In this document: in pieces, positions 1-9,367 of the stretch | How the letters are laid out: every line of letters begins with the position of its first letter | Position numbering within the stretch: position 1 is the first letter of the stretch | NCBI RefSeq assembly: GCF_009363795.1 | Contig: NZ_CP045420.1 | Span: forward strand, 353,001 to 417,000 | Length of the DNA: 64,000 nt | Direction of reading: 5' to 3' | Source: Palleronia sp. THAF1 | GTDB lineage: Bacteria; Pseudomonadota; Alphaproteobacteria; Rhodobacterales; Rhodobacteraceae | Notes under the pieces: model-generated | Database searches by the model: none | What the model saw: only the letters and a program-made list of their open reading frames with translations | What the model was told of the DNA's origin: nothing | Made by a program: the position numbers and the translations under genes

Positions 1-199
1 CCAGAAGGATGCCGATACCGAAATCATCCACGCCTGCATTATTCGATGCGAAGGTCAGATCGGTAACGCCCGCCCGCTTGATCGCCGCAAGCAGCAGTTC
101 GGGGATCCCGCACAGGCCGAAGCCGCCTGCCGCGATCAGCATATCATCGCGCAAGAGACCGTCGAGCGCGGCGTCTGCGGTGTCGTAGATTTTTTGCAT
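1..199 (-). CDS. scoA: CoA-transferase subunit A (N-terminal part)
   Basis: This is the first 66 codons of a 3-oxoacid/succinyl-CoA:acetoacetate CoA-transferase alpha subunit; the rest lies beyond the left edge. The N-terminus starts MQKIYDTADAAL and contains the glycine-rich stretch AAGGFGLCGIPELL typical of family I CoA-transferase A subunits, followed by LTFASNNAGVDDFGIG. An AGAGGT Shine-Dalgarno lies 4 bases before the ATG. Family knowledge says the enzyme moves CoA between succinyl-CoA and acetoacetate and is normally followed by subunit B. It is divergent from the iron-exporter gene, with about 115 bases between them. Confidence 0.85.
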   Translation of the reverse strand, partial: MQKIYDTADAALDGLLRDDMLIAAGGFGLCGIPELLLAAIKRAGVTDLTFASNNAGVDDFGIGILL

Positions 200-288
200 A
201 TCGACCTCTGAAGGTTATCCCTCCTTATGTGTTGCGCTCGAAGCGGAGTGTCAAACGCGCGGCTTGCGATAGACGAAACAATCGTTAA

Positions 289-305
289 CTTAGAATCATT
301 CTAAG
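289..305. promoter_or_regulatory. Irr box (ICE motif)
   Basis: The sequence reads CTTAGAA-TCA-TTCTAAG, a perfect 7-bp inverted repeat with a 3-bp spacer. This fits the iron control element bound by the heme-dependent regulator Irr in alphaproteobacteria (consensus TTTAGAA-N3-TTCTAAA). The right arm ends in AAGGGG, which is also the probable ribosome-binding site of the VIT-family gene starting 10 bases later, so Irr binding would cover the translation start region. Confidence 0.75.
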
Positions 306-314
306 GGGCGCGCG

Positions 315-803
315 ATGACACACAGGACAGATGAAGAGCAAAGGGAATTTGTTCTGACCTATATCCAGCCCGGTCTGGCTGGGCTGATGGACGGTTCGGT
401 CTCGACGCTGGCACCCATCTTCGCAGTGGCTTTCGCGACGCAAGACACCTGGACCACCTTCATCGTCGGGCTTGCCGCATCGCTGGGCGCGGGCGTGTCC
501 ATGGGCTTTACCGAGGCCGCGTCCGACGATGGGGTGATCTCGGGGCGCGGCTCTCCGATCACGCGGGGTGTGGTGACGGGCGTGATGACGACGATCGGCG
601 GGCTGGGCCACGCCTTGCCCTACCTGATACCGTCCTTCTGGGTCGCCACATGGACCGCCATCGCGGTCGTCTTCGTCGAGCTATGGGCCATCGCGTGGAT
701 CCAGCACCGCTGGATGAAGACGAACTGGGCGCGCGCCATCGTTCAGGTTGTCGTCGGCGGTGCGATCGTCACCGCCATCGGGATGAGCCTTGGCGCTGGG
801 TAG
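315..803 (+). CDS. VIT1/CCC1-family iron transporter, MbfA-like, no ferritin domain
   Basis: The 162-residue protein has about five membrane segments (roughly 21-42, 48-66, 85-105, 108-130 and 139-160). It carries the VIT-type stretch SMGFTEAASDDG followed by a conserved glycine-rich segment around residues 81-100. The closest family match I recognise is the membrane domain of MbfA, an inner-membrane iron exporter that protects rhizobia and relatives from excess iron and is controlled by Irr. Full MbfA has an N-terminal erythrin/ferritin-like domain of about 140-160 residues; here the protein starts almost directly at the membrane domain. The perfect Irr box overlapping the ribosome-binding site supports an iron role. 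The stop lies 21 bases from the facing topA stop. Transport substrate is inferred. Confidence 0.8.
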   Translation: MTHRTDEEQREFVLTYIQPGLAGLMDGSVSTLAPIFAVAFATQDTWTTFIVGLAASLGAGVSMGFTEAASDDGVISGRGSPITRGVVTGVMTTIGGLGHALPYLIPSFWVATWTAIAVVFVELWAIAWIQHRWMKTNWARAIVQVVVGGAIVTAIGMSLGAG

Positions 804-824
804 GGTCCACCGCGCTAAGGCTGG

Positions 825-3503
825 TCACTCATCTTTCTTAGCGGCGGGCTTCTTGGCCGCAGCTTTCCTGGCCGGAGCCTTCTTCGCCGCCGTCTTTTTC
901 GGTGCAGCCTTTTTCCTTACGGGCTTCTTGCCGGACTTGGCTTCGCGTTCCGCGATCAGCACCGTCGCCTGATCCATCGTCAGCATTTCGGGATCTGTCG
1001 TGTCCGGGATGGTGGCGTTCACCTTTTCCCACTTCACGTAAGGCCCGTATTTGCCTTTCATGATGTTCACCGGCCCACCGCGTTCCGGGTGTTCACCCAG
1101 CTCTTTCAGCGGTGTCGCAGGCGCACCGCGCTTACGGTCGGGCTTTTCGGCCAGCACCTGAACGGCGCGGTTCATGCCGATCTCCCACACGTCGTCGATG
1201 CCTTCGAGATTGGCGTTTTTGCCGCCCTTGTGGCTGATCGATTCCGCGTGCTTCAGATAGGGGCCATAGCGCCCGATGTTGGCCCAGATGGTCACGCCAT
1301 CCTCGGGATGCGGCCCGATTTCGCGCGGCAAGGCCAGCAGGCGCACGGCCTGCTCCAGCGTCGTTTCCTCTGGTGGCCAATCCTTCGGGATCGACTGGCG
1401 TGGCGGCTTCTTGTTCTCTTCCGTCACCTCGCCGCGCTGGACATAGGGGCCGAAGCGGCCCTTGAACGCGTAGATCTTGTCGCCCGTGTCTTCACCCAGC
1501 AGCTTGCCATCCGGCGGGATCGCGTTCTCGGCTTCTTCGCCTTCGAGCGGGGGACCGAAGGGGCGCGTGAATCGGCATTCCGGGTAGTTCGAGCAGCCGA
1601 TGAAGGCCCCGCCAGAGCGTGCGGTCCGCATCGAAAGCCGACCCTTTTCGCAGTTCGGGCAGAGGCGCGGATCGGTGCCATCGGGTTTCGGCGGGAACAG
1701 GTGCGGCTCCAGCACCTCGTTGATCTTCTCCAACACCTCGGTGATGCGCAGCTCTGACGTCTCTGCGATGGCGGCCGAGAAGTCTCGCCAGAAGCGCGAC
1801 AGCAGGTTCTTCCAGTTCTCATCGCCTGCCGACACATGGTCCAGGTCGGCTTCCAGATCCGCGGTGAAATCGTAATCCACGTAACGGCGGAAGTAATTTT
1901 CCAAGAAGGCGATGACCAAGCGGCCCTTATCTTCCGGGATCAGCCGGTTGCCATCTTTGCGGACGTAATCGCGGTCCTGGATGGTCGTCACGATAGAGGC
2001 ATAGGTGGACGGACGCCCGATCCCCAGCTCCTCCATCCGCTTGACCAGCGTCGCCTCTGTGTAGCGCGGCGGGGGCTGGGTGTGGTGCTGAAGCGCCAGC
2101 ACGGCGCCATTGTCGGACAGTTGCGCCGTGTCGGCTTTGGCGTGCTGCGCTTTCATCCCGCCAAGCGCGAATTTCGCGGCCTCTCCTTGGGATATCTGCG
2201 GCAGGCGGGCGTCGTCGCCATCATCGGCGGGTTCGTCGCGGCCTTCCTCATAGACGCGCAGGAAGCCGTCGAAGGCGATGACCTGTCCGGTCGCACGCAG
2301 GCCGACCTCTCCGCTGTCGTCGCGGATCTCGACGGTCGTGCGTTCCAGCCGCGCAGCCTCCATCTGGCTCGCCAGCGTGCGCTTCCAGATCAGATCGTAC
2401 AGCTTGCGCTGATCGCTGTCGGCGATGCGTAGGCTTTCGGTATCTGCCGACATTTCCGTCGGGCGGATGCACTCGTGCGCTTCCTGCGCGTTCTTCGCCT
2501 TGTTCTTGTAGATGCGCGGGCTGCCGGGCACGTATTTGTCGCCGTAGCGGTCCTTGATCGCGGCGCGCGCGCCTTGCACGGCCTCGGGCGCCATGTCGAT
2601 GCCGTCGGTCCGCATGTAGGTGATGTGGCCGGCTTCATAAAGGCGCTGGGCGGCGGACATGGTCTGGCGCGCACCCATGCCGAACTTGCGGCTGGCTTCC
2701 TGTTGCAGGGTCGACGTCATGAACGGCGGCGCGGGATTGCGCGAACCGGGCTTGGCTTCGACGCTCGCGACTTTCAGCGCGCGGCCCGCGACGGCGGCCA
2801 GCGCCATTTCGGCCTGCGTCGCGTTTTCCAACGTGAAGCGTTCGACCTTTTCACCGCCCAGCAGGGTCAACCGCGCCTCGAACGTCTGACCGCGGGGCGT
2901 TTCCAACAGCGCCTTGACGGACCAGTATTCGCGCGGGCGAAACGACTCGATCTCCATCTCGCGCTCGACGATCAGGCGCAGACATACGGATTGCACGCGG
3001 CCCGCTGATTTCGCACCGGGCAGCTTGCGCCACAGCACCGGGGACAGGTTGAAGCCCACAAGGTAGTCAAGAGCGCGACGGGCGAGGTACGCCTCGACCA
3101 GCGGCGCATCGACCTGGCGGGGGTTCTTCATCGCCTCTGTCACGGCCGCTTTGGTGATCGCGTTGAACACGACGCGGCTGACGGGCGTGTCCTTCTTTAG
3201 CACCTTGCGCTTGCGCAGCGTCTCTTCCAGGTGCCACGAAATCGCCTCTCCCTCGCGGTCTGGGTCGGTTGCGAGGATCAGGGAGTTGTCGTCCTTCAGC
3301 GCGTCGGCGATGGCCTTGACGTGCTTCTTGCTGTCGGACCCCACCTCCCAAAGCATCTCGAACTCATTGTCCGGATCGACCGATCCATCCTTGGGCGGCA
3401 AGTCCCGCACGTGTCCGTAAGAGGCCAGGACCGTGTAGTCCGAGCCGAGGTACTTGTTGATGGTCTTTGCCTTGGCAGGGCTTTCGACGACGACGACCGG
3501 CAT
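825..3503 (-). CDS. topA: DNA topoisomerase I
   Basis: This 892-residue type IA topoisomerase relaxes negatively supercoiled DNA by single-strand passage. The N-terminal Toprim domain begins VVVESPAKAKTI and contains the acidic DPDREGE signature. The catalytic tyrosine lies in ITYMRTDG at residue 296. A four-cysteine zinc finger (CPNC ... GCSNYPEC) lies near residues 610-640, followed by two or three topoisomerase C-terminal repeats with the KGRFGPYV/KYGPYVKW pattern. The tail is a run of Lys-Lys-Ala-Ala repeats, common in alphaproteobacterial TopA and likely DNA-binding. A Shine-Dalgarno AAGGAAG precedes the ATG. dprA is 120 bases upstream on the same strand; a TTGACA-like hexamer (3557-3562) in that gap may be part of a topA promoter, but the -10 is unclear. 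Confidence 0.97.
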   Translation of the reverse strand: MPVVVVESPAKAKTINKYLGSDYTVLASYGHVRDLPPKDGSVDPDNEFEMLWEVGSDSKKHVKAIADALKDDNSLILATDPDREGEAISWHLEETLRKRKVLKKDTPVSRVVFNAITKAAVTEAMKNPRQVDAPLVEAYLARRALDYLVGFNLSPVLWRKLPGAKSAGRVQSVCLRLIVEREMEIESFRPREYWSVKALLETPRGQTFEARLTLLGGEKVERFTLENATQAEMALAAVAGRALKVASVEAKPGSRNPAPPFMTSTLQQEASRKFGMGARQTMSAAQRLYEAGHITYMRTDGIDMAPEAVQGARAAIKDRYGDKYVPGSPRIYKNKAKNAQEAHECIRPTEMSADTESLRIADSDQRKLYDLIWKRTLASQMEAARLERTTVEIRDDSGEVGLRATGQVIAFDGFLRVYEEGRDEPADDGDDARLPQISQGEAAKFALGGMKAQHAKADTAQLSDNGAVLALQHHTQPPPRYTEATLVKRMEELGIGRPSTYASIVTTIQDRDYVRKDGNRLIPEDKGRLVIAFLENYFRRYVDYDFTADLEADLDHVSAGDENWKNLLSRFWRDFSAAIAETSELRITEVLEKINEVLEPHLFPPKPDGTDPRLCPNCEKGRLSMRTARSGGAFIGCSNYPECRFTRPFGPPLEGEEAENAIPPDGKLLGEDTGDKIYAFKGRFGPYVQRGEVTEENKKPPRQSIPKDWPPEETTLEQAVRLLALPREIGPHPEDGVTIWANIGRYGPYLKHAESISHKGGKNANLEGIDDVWEIGMNRAVQVLAEKPDRKRGAPATPLKELGEHPERGGPVNIMKGKYGPYVKWEKVNATIPDTTDPEMLTMDQATVLIAEREAKSGKKPVRKKAAPKKTAAKKAPARKAAAKKPAAKKDE

Positions 3504-3623
3504 GGGTCTTCCTTATCCCGCGATTAGGGGGCTTGATGTGGGCAGCCGGGGCAACTTGTCAATCGACGTAGAGTTTATCGCGTCTTGAGCGGCGTCGGTG
3601 ATACTGCGCCGCGCGCTTCCGCA

Positions 3624-4748
3624 TCAGGCGTCCAGCTTGCGCAGAAGGCCACCCGGATCGCGGGTGATGCGGCCCTCCATCTCTAGCGTAGTCAGGCATC
3701 GGGCGAGTGTTGCCGTCGGCAGGTCCAGATCGCGGATGAGGGTATCTTCGGGGCTGGGCGAGGGGCCAAGCCGATCGAGGATCTGGCGATGCAGGGCGTG
3801 GGTTTCGCGCAAGGGCGTGCGCTTCTGCGGCTGTGCCACGGGGTCGGGAGCGGGCTTTGCAGCGAGCGGACCGATGGCATCCAGCACGTCCTGCGGCCCG
3901 CGTACCAGCGTGGCCCCGTCGCGGATCAGCATGTTGCAGCCGGACGCGCGCGCATCGAAGGGGTGGCCGGGAACGGCCAACACGTCGCGGCCCTGATCCA
4001 GCGCGTCGCGGGCGGTCAGCAAAGAGCCGGACTTGGCCGCAGCCTCGACCACCACGACGGCACGGGACAGGCCGGAAATCAGGCGATTGCGGCTGGGGAA
4101 GTGGCGCGCTTGCGGGCGCAGGCCGACGGGCTGTTCGGACAGGATCAGCCCGCGTTCGCCCAACTCCTGTGCCAAAGCCGCGTTTTCGGATGGGTAGACC
4201 ACGTCCACACCACCCGCGAAGACGGCGATGGTGCCGGTGTCCATCGTTGCCTTGTGAACTTCGGTGTCGATCCCGCGCGCGAAGCCGGAAACGGTGGTGA
4301 TCCCGGCCTTACCCACGCCAGCCGCCAGCGATTTTGCGCAGCGCAGGCCAAGGGAAGAGGCGTTGCGCGCGCCAACAAGTGCGACTCGGGGGCGGGTAAG
4401 GAGCGATGCGTCGCCCAACGCCCAAAGGATCGGCGGAGCATCCGGCAGGTCCAGCAGCGCGACAGGATACGTGGGGGAACCGATTGCGATCGGTGTGACA
4501 CCTGCCAAGCGCGCGCGGCGCAATTCATCGGCGGCGATTTCGGGCGGGCAGACGGCGTAGTCGGTGACACCCGCGTCGCGGGCGATGCCCGGCAAAGCTT
4601 CCAGTGCCGATTCCGCCGAACCGTATTCTGCGACCAATCGGTGGAACGTGGTGGGTCCGACACGGCGAGAGCGCAAGAGACGAAGCCAGACCAGCCAATC
4701 TTCCGGGGTGTGGGGGGGGTGAGGGGGTGTGGAAGGGATGTGATCCAT
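3624..4748 (-). CDS. dprA: DNA-processing protein DprA
   Basis: DprA loads RecA onto incoming single-stranded DNA during natural transformation. The 374-residue protein has an N-terminal helical segment (LRLLRSRRVGPTTFHRL), a central Rossmann-fold DNA-binding domain with VGARNASSLG, SGFARGIDTEVHK and the strongly conserved FPSRNRLISGLS, and a C-terminal winged-helix segment of about 70 residues (EDTLIRDLDLPTATLARCL) found in many DprA proteins. It precedes topA on the same strand, a common alphaproteobacterial order. Upstream are 89 bases without a gene, then the interrupted gene behind tldD. The start is the first in-frame ATG; no strong ribosome-binding site is visible, so the N-terminus is moderately sure. 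Confidence 0.95.
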   Translation of the reverse strand: MDHIPSTPPHPPHTPEDWLVWLRLLRSRRVGPTTFHRLVAEYGSAESALEALPGIARDAGVTDYAVCPPEIAADELRRARLAGVTPIAIGSPTYPVALLDLPDAPPILWALGDASLLTRPRVALVGARNASSLGLRCAKSLAAGVGKAGITTVSGFARGIDTEVHKATMDTGTIAVFAGGVDVVYPSENAALAQELGERGLILSEQPVGLRPQARHFPSRNRLISGLSRAVVVVEAAAKSGSLLTARDALDQGRDVLAVPGHPFDARASGCNMLIRDGATLVRGPQDVLDAIGPLAAKPAPDPVAQPQKRTPLRETHALHRQILDRLGPSPSPEDTLIRDLDLPTATLARCLTTLEMEGRITRDPGGLLRKLDA

Positions 4749-4837
4749 GTAACCCGTCTCGCTCCGTCTTCTTGCAAGGACAGGTATGAAGCGATTCAGG
4801 TTAAGGGGTGGTTAATCGAAAGGAGAAAATTTCCAGA

Positions 4838-5122
4838 TCATCCGATTTTCTCCGCACCGGTGAAACTGTCGCGCGGTAGCAACCGTATCGCCAGCCAGCA
4901 CAGCCCGATCCATCCGGTGCGCCGTAATTCTCGGGCAATCAGGACGGCAGGCAGTGCAGCGATCAGTCCGATATCCGCCGAGGTCGCCACAAGAGACGAA
5001 GCTGTGGCGGGGCGGAAGGGCAGATCGACGACAAACGCCGTGAAGGCGGCCAGAACAAGGTCGCTTCAGGTGATCCGATGCGCGCGTTTCTTTGGCAGGC
5101 GAAAGAGCCGCGCGATCTTCAC
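4838..5122 (-). pseudogene. Small membrane protein gene with in-frame TGA
   Basis: A GTG start overlaps the tldD stop (GTGA at 5119-5122). It opens a frame of 94 codons that is uninterrupted except for one TGA at codon 19 (5066-5068). Before the stop it reads [18 protein letters not shown]; after it continues SDLVLAAFTAFVVDLPF and later IGLIAALPAVLIARELRRTG, ending SFTGAEKIG. The downstream half has sensible codon use and two hydrophobic segments, so it looks like a genuine small membrane protein. The likeliest reading is a nonsense mutation (for example CGA to TGA) or a sequencing error. Readthrough is possible but nothing here suggests it. An overlapping 107-residue open frame rich in Arg, Cys and His looks like a shadow. 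I do not recognise the family. Confidence 0.6.
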
Positions 5123-6540
5123 GCCGCCGAGCCACCCACCGTCAGGCCTCCGATCAGCAGGGTTGGCTGGCCGACGCCAACCGGCACCCACTGGCCCGCC
5201 TTGCCGCAATTGCCGATGCCCGGATCCAGCGCCATGTCGTTGCCGACCGCGCGAATCTTTTGCAGCGCGGTGGCTCCGTCACCAATCAAGGTGGCTCCAT
5301 TCACCGGGGCGCCGACCTTGCCGTTCTTCACGCGGTAAGCTTCTGTACAGGAAAACACAAACTTTCCGTTGGTGATGTCGACCTGACCGCCGCCGAAGCC
5401 GACGGCGTACAGGCCGTCGTCCAGACCCGCCAGAATGCTCGAAGGGTCTTCGTTGCCGGGCATCATGTAGGTGTTCGTCATCCGAGGCATCGGCGGGTGC
5501 GCGTAGCTTTCGCGGCGACCGTTGCCGGTGGGCGCGACCCCCATCAGCCGCGCGTTCTGGCGGTCCTGCATGTAGCCGACCAACACGCCGTCTTCGATCA
5601 GCGTCGTGGCGTTCGACGGCGTGCCCTCGTCATCCACGGAAATCGACCCACGCCGATCGGGCAGGGTGCCGTCGTCCAGCACAGTGATGCCCGGCGACGC
5701 GATGCGCTGGCCCAGAAGACCGGCGAAGGCGCTGGTCTGCTTGCGGTTGAAGTCGCCTTCCAGCCCGTGACCGATGGCCTCGTGCAGCAGAATGCCGGGC
5801 CAGCCGGGGCCAAGGACGACATCCATGATCCCCGCAGGGGCCGGTTCGGCGCGCAGGTTCACCAGTGCGATTCGCAAAGCCTCGCGCGTCGTCGCCTCCC
5901 AATGGGTGCGGTCCAGCAGGCCGGTCAGGGCGTAGCGTCCGCCAGAGCCGTGGTAGCCCTGCTCGCGACGCCCCTGATCCTCGACGATGACCGAGACATT
6001 CAAGCGGGTCATGGGCCGCACGTCGCGCACCGATTGGCCGTCGGCGCGCAGGATTTCGACCTCCTGGATCGACGCGGCCAGCGTTGCGGACACCTGCACC
6101 ACCCGCGGGTCCAGATCGCGGGCGAAGGCGTCGATCTCGCGCAGCGTGTCGATTTTCACGCCGAAGGGCGCGTCGGTCATCGGGTCGTTGTCTGTATAAA
6201 GGTGGCGGTTCGTGGCCGGCGGGCTGTCGGCCATCGTGCCGCCGCCGTCGCCCACGGCCAGCCGCGCGGTATCGGCGGCGCGCAGTAACGCGGCTTCGGT
6301 CAGTTCGGTGGAATGAGCATAGCCGGACACTTCACCCTTCACCGCGCGAAGGCCGAAGCCCTCGGTCGCGTCATAGGCCGCGTTCTTCACGCGTCCGTCG
6401 TCGAATGTGATCGCCTCTGACCGCTTGCGCTCGAAGAATATCTCTCCGTCGTCGGCGCCATCCGTGGCGCGGCGCAGGGCGCGCAGGGCGGACTCGGCGT
6501 CGATACGGGTGTCGAGGGGGCGGAAAGGGGCGTCGGGCAT
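5119..6540 (-). CDS. tldD: Metalloprotease TldD
   Basis: TldD with TldE forms a zinc peptidase that trims modified peptides and degrades unfolded ones. The 473-residue product from [10 protein letters not shown] has the family zinc-binding motif [11 protein letters not shown], plus [18 protein letters not shown] and the C-terminal [15 protein letters not shown]. The open frame extends 111 codons further upstream, but the added residues are Arg/Trp/Cys-rich and unlike any TldD; GGAG lies 7 bases before the chosen ATG. The gene is divergent from coxB across about 214 bases, a standard arrangement in Rhodobacteraceae. Its stop overlaps the GTG of the interrupted gene downstream, which suggests translational coupling. 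Confidence 0.95.
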   Translation of the reverse strand: MPDAPFRPLDTRIDAESALRALRRATDGADDGEIFFERKRSEAITFDDGRVKNAAYDATEGFGLRAVKGEVSGYAHSTELTEAALLRAADTARLAVGDGGGTMADSPPATNRHLYTDNDPMTDAPFGVKIDTLREIDAFARDLDPRVVQVSATLAASIQEVEILRADGQSVRDVRPMTRLNVSVIVEDQGRREQGYHGSGGRYALTGLLDRTHWEATTREALRIALVNLRAEPAPAGIMDVVLGPGWPGILLHEAIGHGLEGDFNRKQTSAFAGLLGQRIASPGITVLDDGTLPDRRGSISVDDEGTPSNATTLIEDGVLVGYMQDRQNARLMGVAPTGNGRRESYAHPPMPRMTNTYMMPGNEDPSSILAGLDDGLYAVGFGGGQVDITNGKFVFSCTEAYRVKNGKVGAPVNGATLIGDGATALQKIRAVGNDMALDPGIGNCGKAGQWVPVGVGQPTLLIGGLTVGGSAA

Positions 6541-6754
6541 CACGATCTCCGGGGCTGGGCCTGCGGTATCACTTAGGCATGTCCCGGAGTGGTTTCCAAC
6601 GCGCGATCCCCGCGTTTCGGCGCAAATGACGCATTGGTCGCGCTTGCCCACAGGCGTGCATTGTGGTTCTAAGCATCGACTTTCCAAAGGGCCGGGTCCG
6701 CGCAGCCAGCGAGACCACATGACGGGCCCGTCCGATCCGAATGGGAACCAGCCG

Positions 6755-7651
6755 ATGCGCGCACGCCATATTCTGACTGCTCTTGCGACCCTGACCCCCG
6801 GCGCGTTGTTCGCGCAGGAGGGCAATCCCATCGGCGACCTGCCGATCATCGGCTCGCCGTCCGACGGCGGCATGGGCTTTCAGCCGGCGGCCACCAAGTT
6901 GGCCCGCGACCTGCAGTGGCTGGACGGCATGGTGCTAATCATCATCACAGCGATCACGATTTTCGTCGTCGGTCTGCTGGCGATGGTGCTGGTGCGGTAC
7001 AATTCGAACCGTAACAAAGAGCCAAAGGCCTTTACACACAACACCCCGATCGAGATCGCGTGGACCGTGGGGCCGATCGTCATCCTGATCTTCATCGGTG
7101 CGTTTTCGCTGCCGATCCTGTTCGAGCAGCAGGAAATCCCGGAAGCCGATGTGACCATCAAGACCACCGGCTACCAGTGGTACTGGGGCTACGAATATCC
7201 CGACTATGAGATCGTCTACGACAGCTACATGATCGGTTCTCCCGCCACGGGCGGTGACAACCGCATGACGCCCGAGGTTCTCGCCCAGCTGCAAGAAGCC
7301 GGTTACTCCGAGGATGAGTTCCGTCTGGCCACCGACACTGCCATGGTCGTGCCCGTGGGCGCCACCGTCGTCGTGCAGGTAACCGGTGCGGACGTGATTC
7401 ACTCCTGGACCGTTCCCGCCTTCGGCGTGAAGCAGGACGCGGTGCCCGGTCGCCTGGCAGAGCTTTGGTTCGAGGCTGAAGAAGAAGGTGTCTACTTCGG
7501 TCAGTGCTCCGAGCTGTGCGGAATCGCCCACGCCTACATGCCGATCACTGTGAAGGTCGTCAGCGAAGAGGCGTATGAAGAGTGGCTTGATTGGGCCATC
7601 GAGGAATACGGCGGCTCGCGCCCCGAAGCCGAAGTCGCACAGGCCAACTGA
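6755..7651 (+). CDS. coxB: Cytochrome c oxidase subunit II
   Basis: Subunit II of the aa3-type oxidase takes electrons from cytochrome c at its periplasmic CuA site. The 298-residue precursor has a signal peptide ([20 protein letters not shown]) with probable cleavage before Gln21, matching the mature N-terminal Gln known in Paracoccus. Two membrane helices lie near residues 57-80 and 95-118. CuA ligands are visible: His216 in VIHSW, and Cys251, Glu, Cys255, His and Met in [12 protein letters not shown]. An alternative ATG 36 bases upstream would add a charged segment before the signal peptide, so I prefer the later start, with GGGA about 9 bases ahead. The gene heads the cox cluster; coxA is not in this window. 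Confidence 0.96.
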   Translation: MRARHILTALATLTPGALFAQEGNPIGDLPIIGSPSDGGMGFQPAATKLARDLQWLDGMVLIIITAITIFVVGLLAMVLVRYNSNRNKEPKAFTHNTPIEIAWTVGPIVILIFIGAFSLPILFEQQEIPEADVTIKTTGYQWYWGYEYPDYEIVYDSYMIGSPATGGDNRMTPEVLAQLQEAGYSEDEFRLATDTAMVVPVGATVVVQVTGADVIHSWTVPAFGVKQDAVPGRLAELWFEAEEEGVYFGQCSELCGIAHAYMPITVKVVSEEAYEEWLDWAIEEYGGSRPEAEVAQAN

Positions 7652-7662
7652 TCGGACACTGA

Positions 7663-8589
7663 ATGACCGACGTTTCCGCCACCACCACGAATCCTGACTA
7701 CGAGGCCCAGTTCGGCGATTATTTCGCCCTGCTGAAGCCGCGCGTGATGACCCTTGTGGTCTTCACCGCCTTCGTCGGGATGCTGGTCGCTCCGGTATCG
7801 CTGCACCCCTTCGTGGGCTTCTGCGCGATCCTGTTTATCGCCGTAGGCGGTGGGGCATCCGGCGCACTGAACATGTGGTGGGATGCGGATATCGACGCGA
7901 TCATGAAGCGCACCGCCAAGCGCCCGATCCCCTCGGGCCGCGTGACGGAGCAGGAAGCTTTGGCCGTTGGCCTCGCGCTGTCGGGCTTTTCCGTCGTCAT
8001 GCTGGGTCTGGCGACGAACTGGGCGGCTGCCGGGCTGCTGGCCTTCACCATCTTCTTCTACGTCGTCATCTACTCCATGTGGCTGAAGCGTCTGACGCCC
8101 CAGAACATCGTGATCGGTGGCGCTGCCGGTGCCTTCCCCCCGATGATCGGCTGGGTCGCGGCGACGGGTTCGATCAGCCTTGAGTCCGTTTTGATGTTCT
8201 CGTTGACGTTCCTGTGGACGCCGCCGCATTTCTGGGCGCTCGCCCTGTTCATGCGAAAGGACTACGACAACGCGGGCGTGCCGATGCTGACCGTGACCCA
8301 CGGCCGCCCGTCGACCCGCCGTCACATCCTGATCTACACGATCATTCTGGCGATCTTCGCGGTCTGGCTTGGCTTCACCTCTGCCGGTGGGCCGGTCTAT
8401 CTGGCGACGGCCATCGTGTTGAACGCGTGGTTCCTGAAGGGCGCATTCGACATCTGGCGCCGCGATGAAGACGACTCCGAGGGCGATAATTACGCCGTCG
8501 AGAAAGCGTTCTTCAAGTTCTCGCTCCTATACTTGGCCCTCAGCTTCGGCGCGCTGCTTGTCGATGCCGCCGTAGGAGTTCTGCTGTGA
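7663..8589 (+). CDS. ctaB: Protoheme IX farnesyltransferase (heme O synthase)
   Basis: CtaB attaches a farnesyl group to heme B to make heme O, a precursor of the heme A used by the oxidase. The 308-residue protein is a UbiA-family membrane prenyltransferase with seven to nine hydrophobic segments. The first aspartate-rich motif is visible in [19 protein letters not shown], and a second polar stretch is RRHILIYT. It starts 11 bases after coxB and its stop overlaps the next gene (GTGA), so it sits in the middle of the cox operon. Confidence 0.96.
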   Translation: MTDVSATTTNPDYEAQFGDYFALLKPRVMTLVVFTAFVGMLVAPVSLHPFVGFCAILFIAVGGGASGALNMWWDADIDAIMKRTAKRPIPSGRVTEQEALAVGLALSGFSVVMLGLATNWAAAGLLAFTIFFYVVIYSMWLKRLTPQNIVIGGAAGAFPPMIGWVAATGSISLESVLMFSLTFLWTPPHFWALALFMRKDYDNAGVPMLTVTHGRPSTRRHILIYTIILAIFAVWLGFTSAGGPVYLATAIVLNAWFLKGAFDIWRRDEDDSEGDNYAVEKAFFKFSLLYLALSFGALLVDAAVGVLL

Positions 8590-8789
8590 TCCGCGCAACG
8601 CATGAAATCCACGACCGCCGCAAGTCGCGCAACATCGGGCTGCTGATTGTCTTGATCGGCTTCATCGGGATCGTCTTCGGACTGACCGTTGTGAAGGTAA
8701 AGCAATTGGGTGCCACGCAAGCGTTCGATCATGTCGTCCGTCCCGAGATGCTGCCCGCAGACGATGCATCGACCGGGGGCGCGCAATGA
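8586..8789 (+). CDS. Small single-span protein between ctaB and ctaG
   Basis: This 67-residue protein has a basic N-terminus ([16 protein letters not shown]), one membrane helix (about residues 18-37, [20 protein letters not shown]) and a short polar tail. A protein of this type sits at this position in many alphaproteobacterial cox clusters and is sometimes annotated as CoxF or as a cytochrome oxidase assembly protein; its biochemical role is not established as far as I know. Its GTG overlaps the ctaB stop and its TGA overlaps the ctaG ATG, so it is translationally coupled on both sides, which argues that it is real and oxidase-related. Confidence 0.85.
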   Translation: MIRATHEIHDRRKSRNIGLLIVLIGFIGIVFGLTVVKVKQLGATQAFDHVVRPEMLPADDASTGGAQ

Positions 8790-9346
8790 TGGATGGCAAG
8801 ACCAAGACCGTCACAGGGCTTGTCGGCGTCGTTCTGTTCATGGGCGCGATGGCTTGGGCGTCGGTGCCGCTGTATGACTGGTTCTGCAAGGTTACGGGCT
8901 ATGGCGGTACGACCAGCGTGTCCGATGTCGCCCCCGACGAAATTCTGGACCGCACGATCAAGGTACGCTTCGACGCCAGCATCGAAAACGGCATGCCATG
9001 GGAGTTCAAGCCCATGGACCGTGAGATCGAGATCCGCATCGGCGAGACCGGGCTGGCCTTCTATGAGGCCTATAACCCCACCGACCGTCCCATCGCGGGG
9101 CAGGCCAGCTACAACGTCTCGCCCTTCGTGGCAGGCAACTTCTTCTCCAAGATCGATTGCTTCTGCTTCCAAGAGCAGGTGTTGCAACCGGGTGAGCGCG
9201 TTCAGATGCCGGTATCCTTCTACATCGACCCGGCCCTTGCATCGGACCGTGATGCGAAGCACACGAACCACATCACGCTGTCTTATACCTTTTACCAGAT
9301 CGACTTGCCCGAAGAAGAACGGCAAGCGACACTGACGACCAACTGA
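8786..9346 (+). CDS. ctaG: Cytochrome c oxidase assembly protein CtaG/Cox11
   Basis: Cox11 delivers copper to the CuB site of subunit I. The 186-residue protein has one N-terminal membrane anchor (about residues 10-27) and a periplasmic immunoglobulin-like domain. The copper-binding motif CFCF is present in KIDCFCFQEQVL, and a conserved anchor-proximal Cys is seen in PLYDWFCKVTGYGG. The ATG overlaps the preceding stop (ATGA), and coxC follows after 21 bases. Confidence 0.96.
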   Translation: MMDGKTKTVTGLVGVVLFMGAMAWASVPLYDWFCKVTGYGGTTSVSDVAPDEILDRTIKVRFDASIENGMPWEFKPMDREIEIRIGETGLAFYEAYNPTDRPIAGQASYNVSPFVAGNFFSKIDCFCFQEQVLQPGERVQMPVSFYIDPALASDRDAKHTNHITLSYTFYQIDLPEEERQATLTTN

Positions 9347-9367
9347 GCCATCCGAGGGACCGACGCC

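Noticed and set aside
4812-5135. A 107-codon open frame on the minus strand behind tldD
   Set aside because: Composition (Arg, Cys, His rich) is unlike a protein, and the neighbouring frame, though cut by TGA, gives sensible membrane-protein sequence.
5092-6288. A 398-codon open frame antisense to tldD
   Set aside because: Low-complexity Arg/Gln/His composition and no motif; it mirrors the third-codon-position GC of tldD.
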